Below, one piece after another: positions 63,773 through 64,000 of a stretch of 64,000 nucleotides of DNA. The DNA lies in assembly GCF_016908775.1 (NCBI RefSeq), contig NZ_JAFBEP010000005.1:99704-163703 (forward strand). The letters are read 5' to 3'. The translations under genes and the position numbers were made by a program. Each line of letters starts with the position of its first letter. Position 1 is the first letter of the stretch. This DNA is from Defluviitalea raffinosedens. GTDB lineage: Bacteria > Bacillota > Clostridia > Lachnospirales > Defluviitaleaceae. The notes under the pieces are model-generated. The model was not told the origin of the DNA and did not search any database. It saw only the letters and a list, made by a program, of their open reading frames with translations.

Positions 63773-64000
63773 ATTTTTCTCCTTTTTATACTAAAACTGA
63801 ATATAATTTGGCCTTTAATGACCACAAAATCATTACATATCCTCTCTATCTATATTTTGATGTTACAATTTGCAATATTCGTTTGTCAACAGCAAACTGC
63901 ATTGTGTCAGTGTCAACTTGTTCTCGGTTTTTAAAAAGCAGGTTAACCCTCTTTTTGGGATAACTCATATAATATAGCCACTATTCTTTATACTTCTCAG

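Noticed and set aside
1..64000. CRISPR arrays, tRNA and rRNA genes
   Set aside because: No regularly spaced repeats, cloverleaf-type sequences or rRNA-like blocks were found on reading both strands by eye; a dedicated scan could still find a tRNA I missed.

Overview
The window reads as a chromosome segment of a low-GC, anaerobic, spore-forming Clostridia-type Firmicute. Supporting signs are AT-rich intergenic DNA, strong AGGAGG-type ribosome binding sites, a reverse rubrerythrin, a Spo0E-like phosphatase, a clostridial-style DinB/LexA-box unit, a BmpA/PnrA nucleoside ABC importer and many GGDEF/EAL signalling proteins. No rRNA, tRNA or CRISPR array was seen.

Layout. (1) 0-15 kb is mixed housekeeping: partial BrnQ, Ogt, a zinc butanediol-type dehydrogenase, an NSS-family transporter, a chemoreceptor, DUF2249, reverse rubrerythrin, an SOS-controlled DinB with a small partner, an FAD oxidoreductase next to a broken membrane transporter, and a split glutathione-synthesis pair (gshA plus a separate ATP-grasp gene). 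(2) 15-19.7 kb holds a PAS-GGDEF-EAL-PilZ gene whose 5' end is disrupted, a Crp/Fnr regulator and a YczE-like membrane protein. (3) 19.8-29.1 kb is one nine-gene minus-strand nucleoside operon: deoB, cdd, importer ATPase and two permeases, pdp, punA, deoC and the BmpA lipoprotein. It imports nucleosides, splits them to base and pentose phosphate, and ends in acetaldehyde plus glyceraldehyde-3-phosphate. (4) 29.4-38.1 kb is a signalling block: two more GGDEF-EAL proteins, a Spo0E-like mini-gene co-directional with one of them, a histidine kinase with an AraC-type response regulator, an HDOD protein and a tandem-repeat protein of unknown function. (5) 38.4-47.4 kb is a maltodextrin locus: MalE, MalF, MalG, GH13 and GH31, divergent from a LacI-type regulator, with two matching operators. 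(6) 47.4-62.7 kb is an accessory, defence-rich region: a two-gene ABC exporter flanked by repeat relics, a metallophosphoesterase-fold protein lacking most of its metal ligands, GrpB, an HTH/ImmA-IrrE/PIN cassette, a SieB-like membrane protein, a DUF45 peptidase, and a type I restriction-modification system carrying an unknown gene between hsdS and hsdR. (7) 62.9-63.8 kb has a secreted protein of unknown function.

The best candidates for something undescribed are the HTH/ImmA-IrrE/PIN cassette at 51.9-53.9 kb, the extra gene inside the type I locus at 59.1-59.7 kb, the degenerate phosphoesterase at 49.5-50.7 kb and the SieB-like gene that seems to have lost its start. Two genes (the transporter at 10.8-12.2 kb and the c-di-GMP gene at 15.1 kb) each carry a homopolymer frameshift plus a nonsense codon; a raw-read check should precede any biological reading. 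Product calls rest on motifs and family knowledge read by eye, with no database search.
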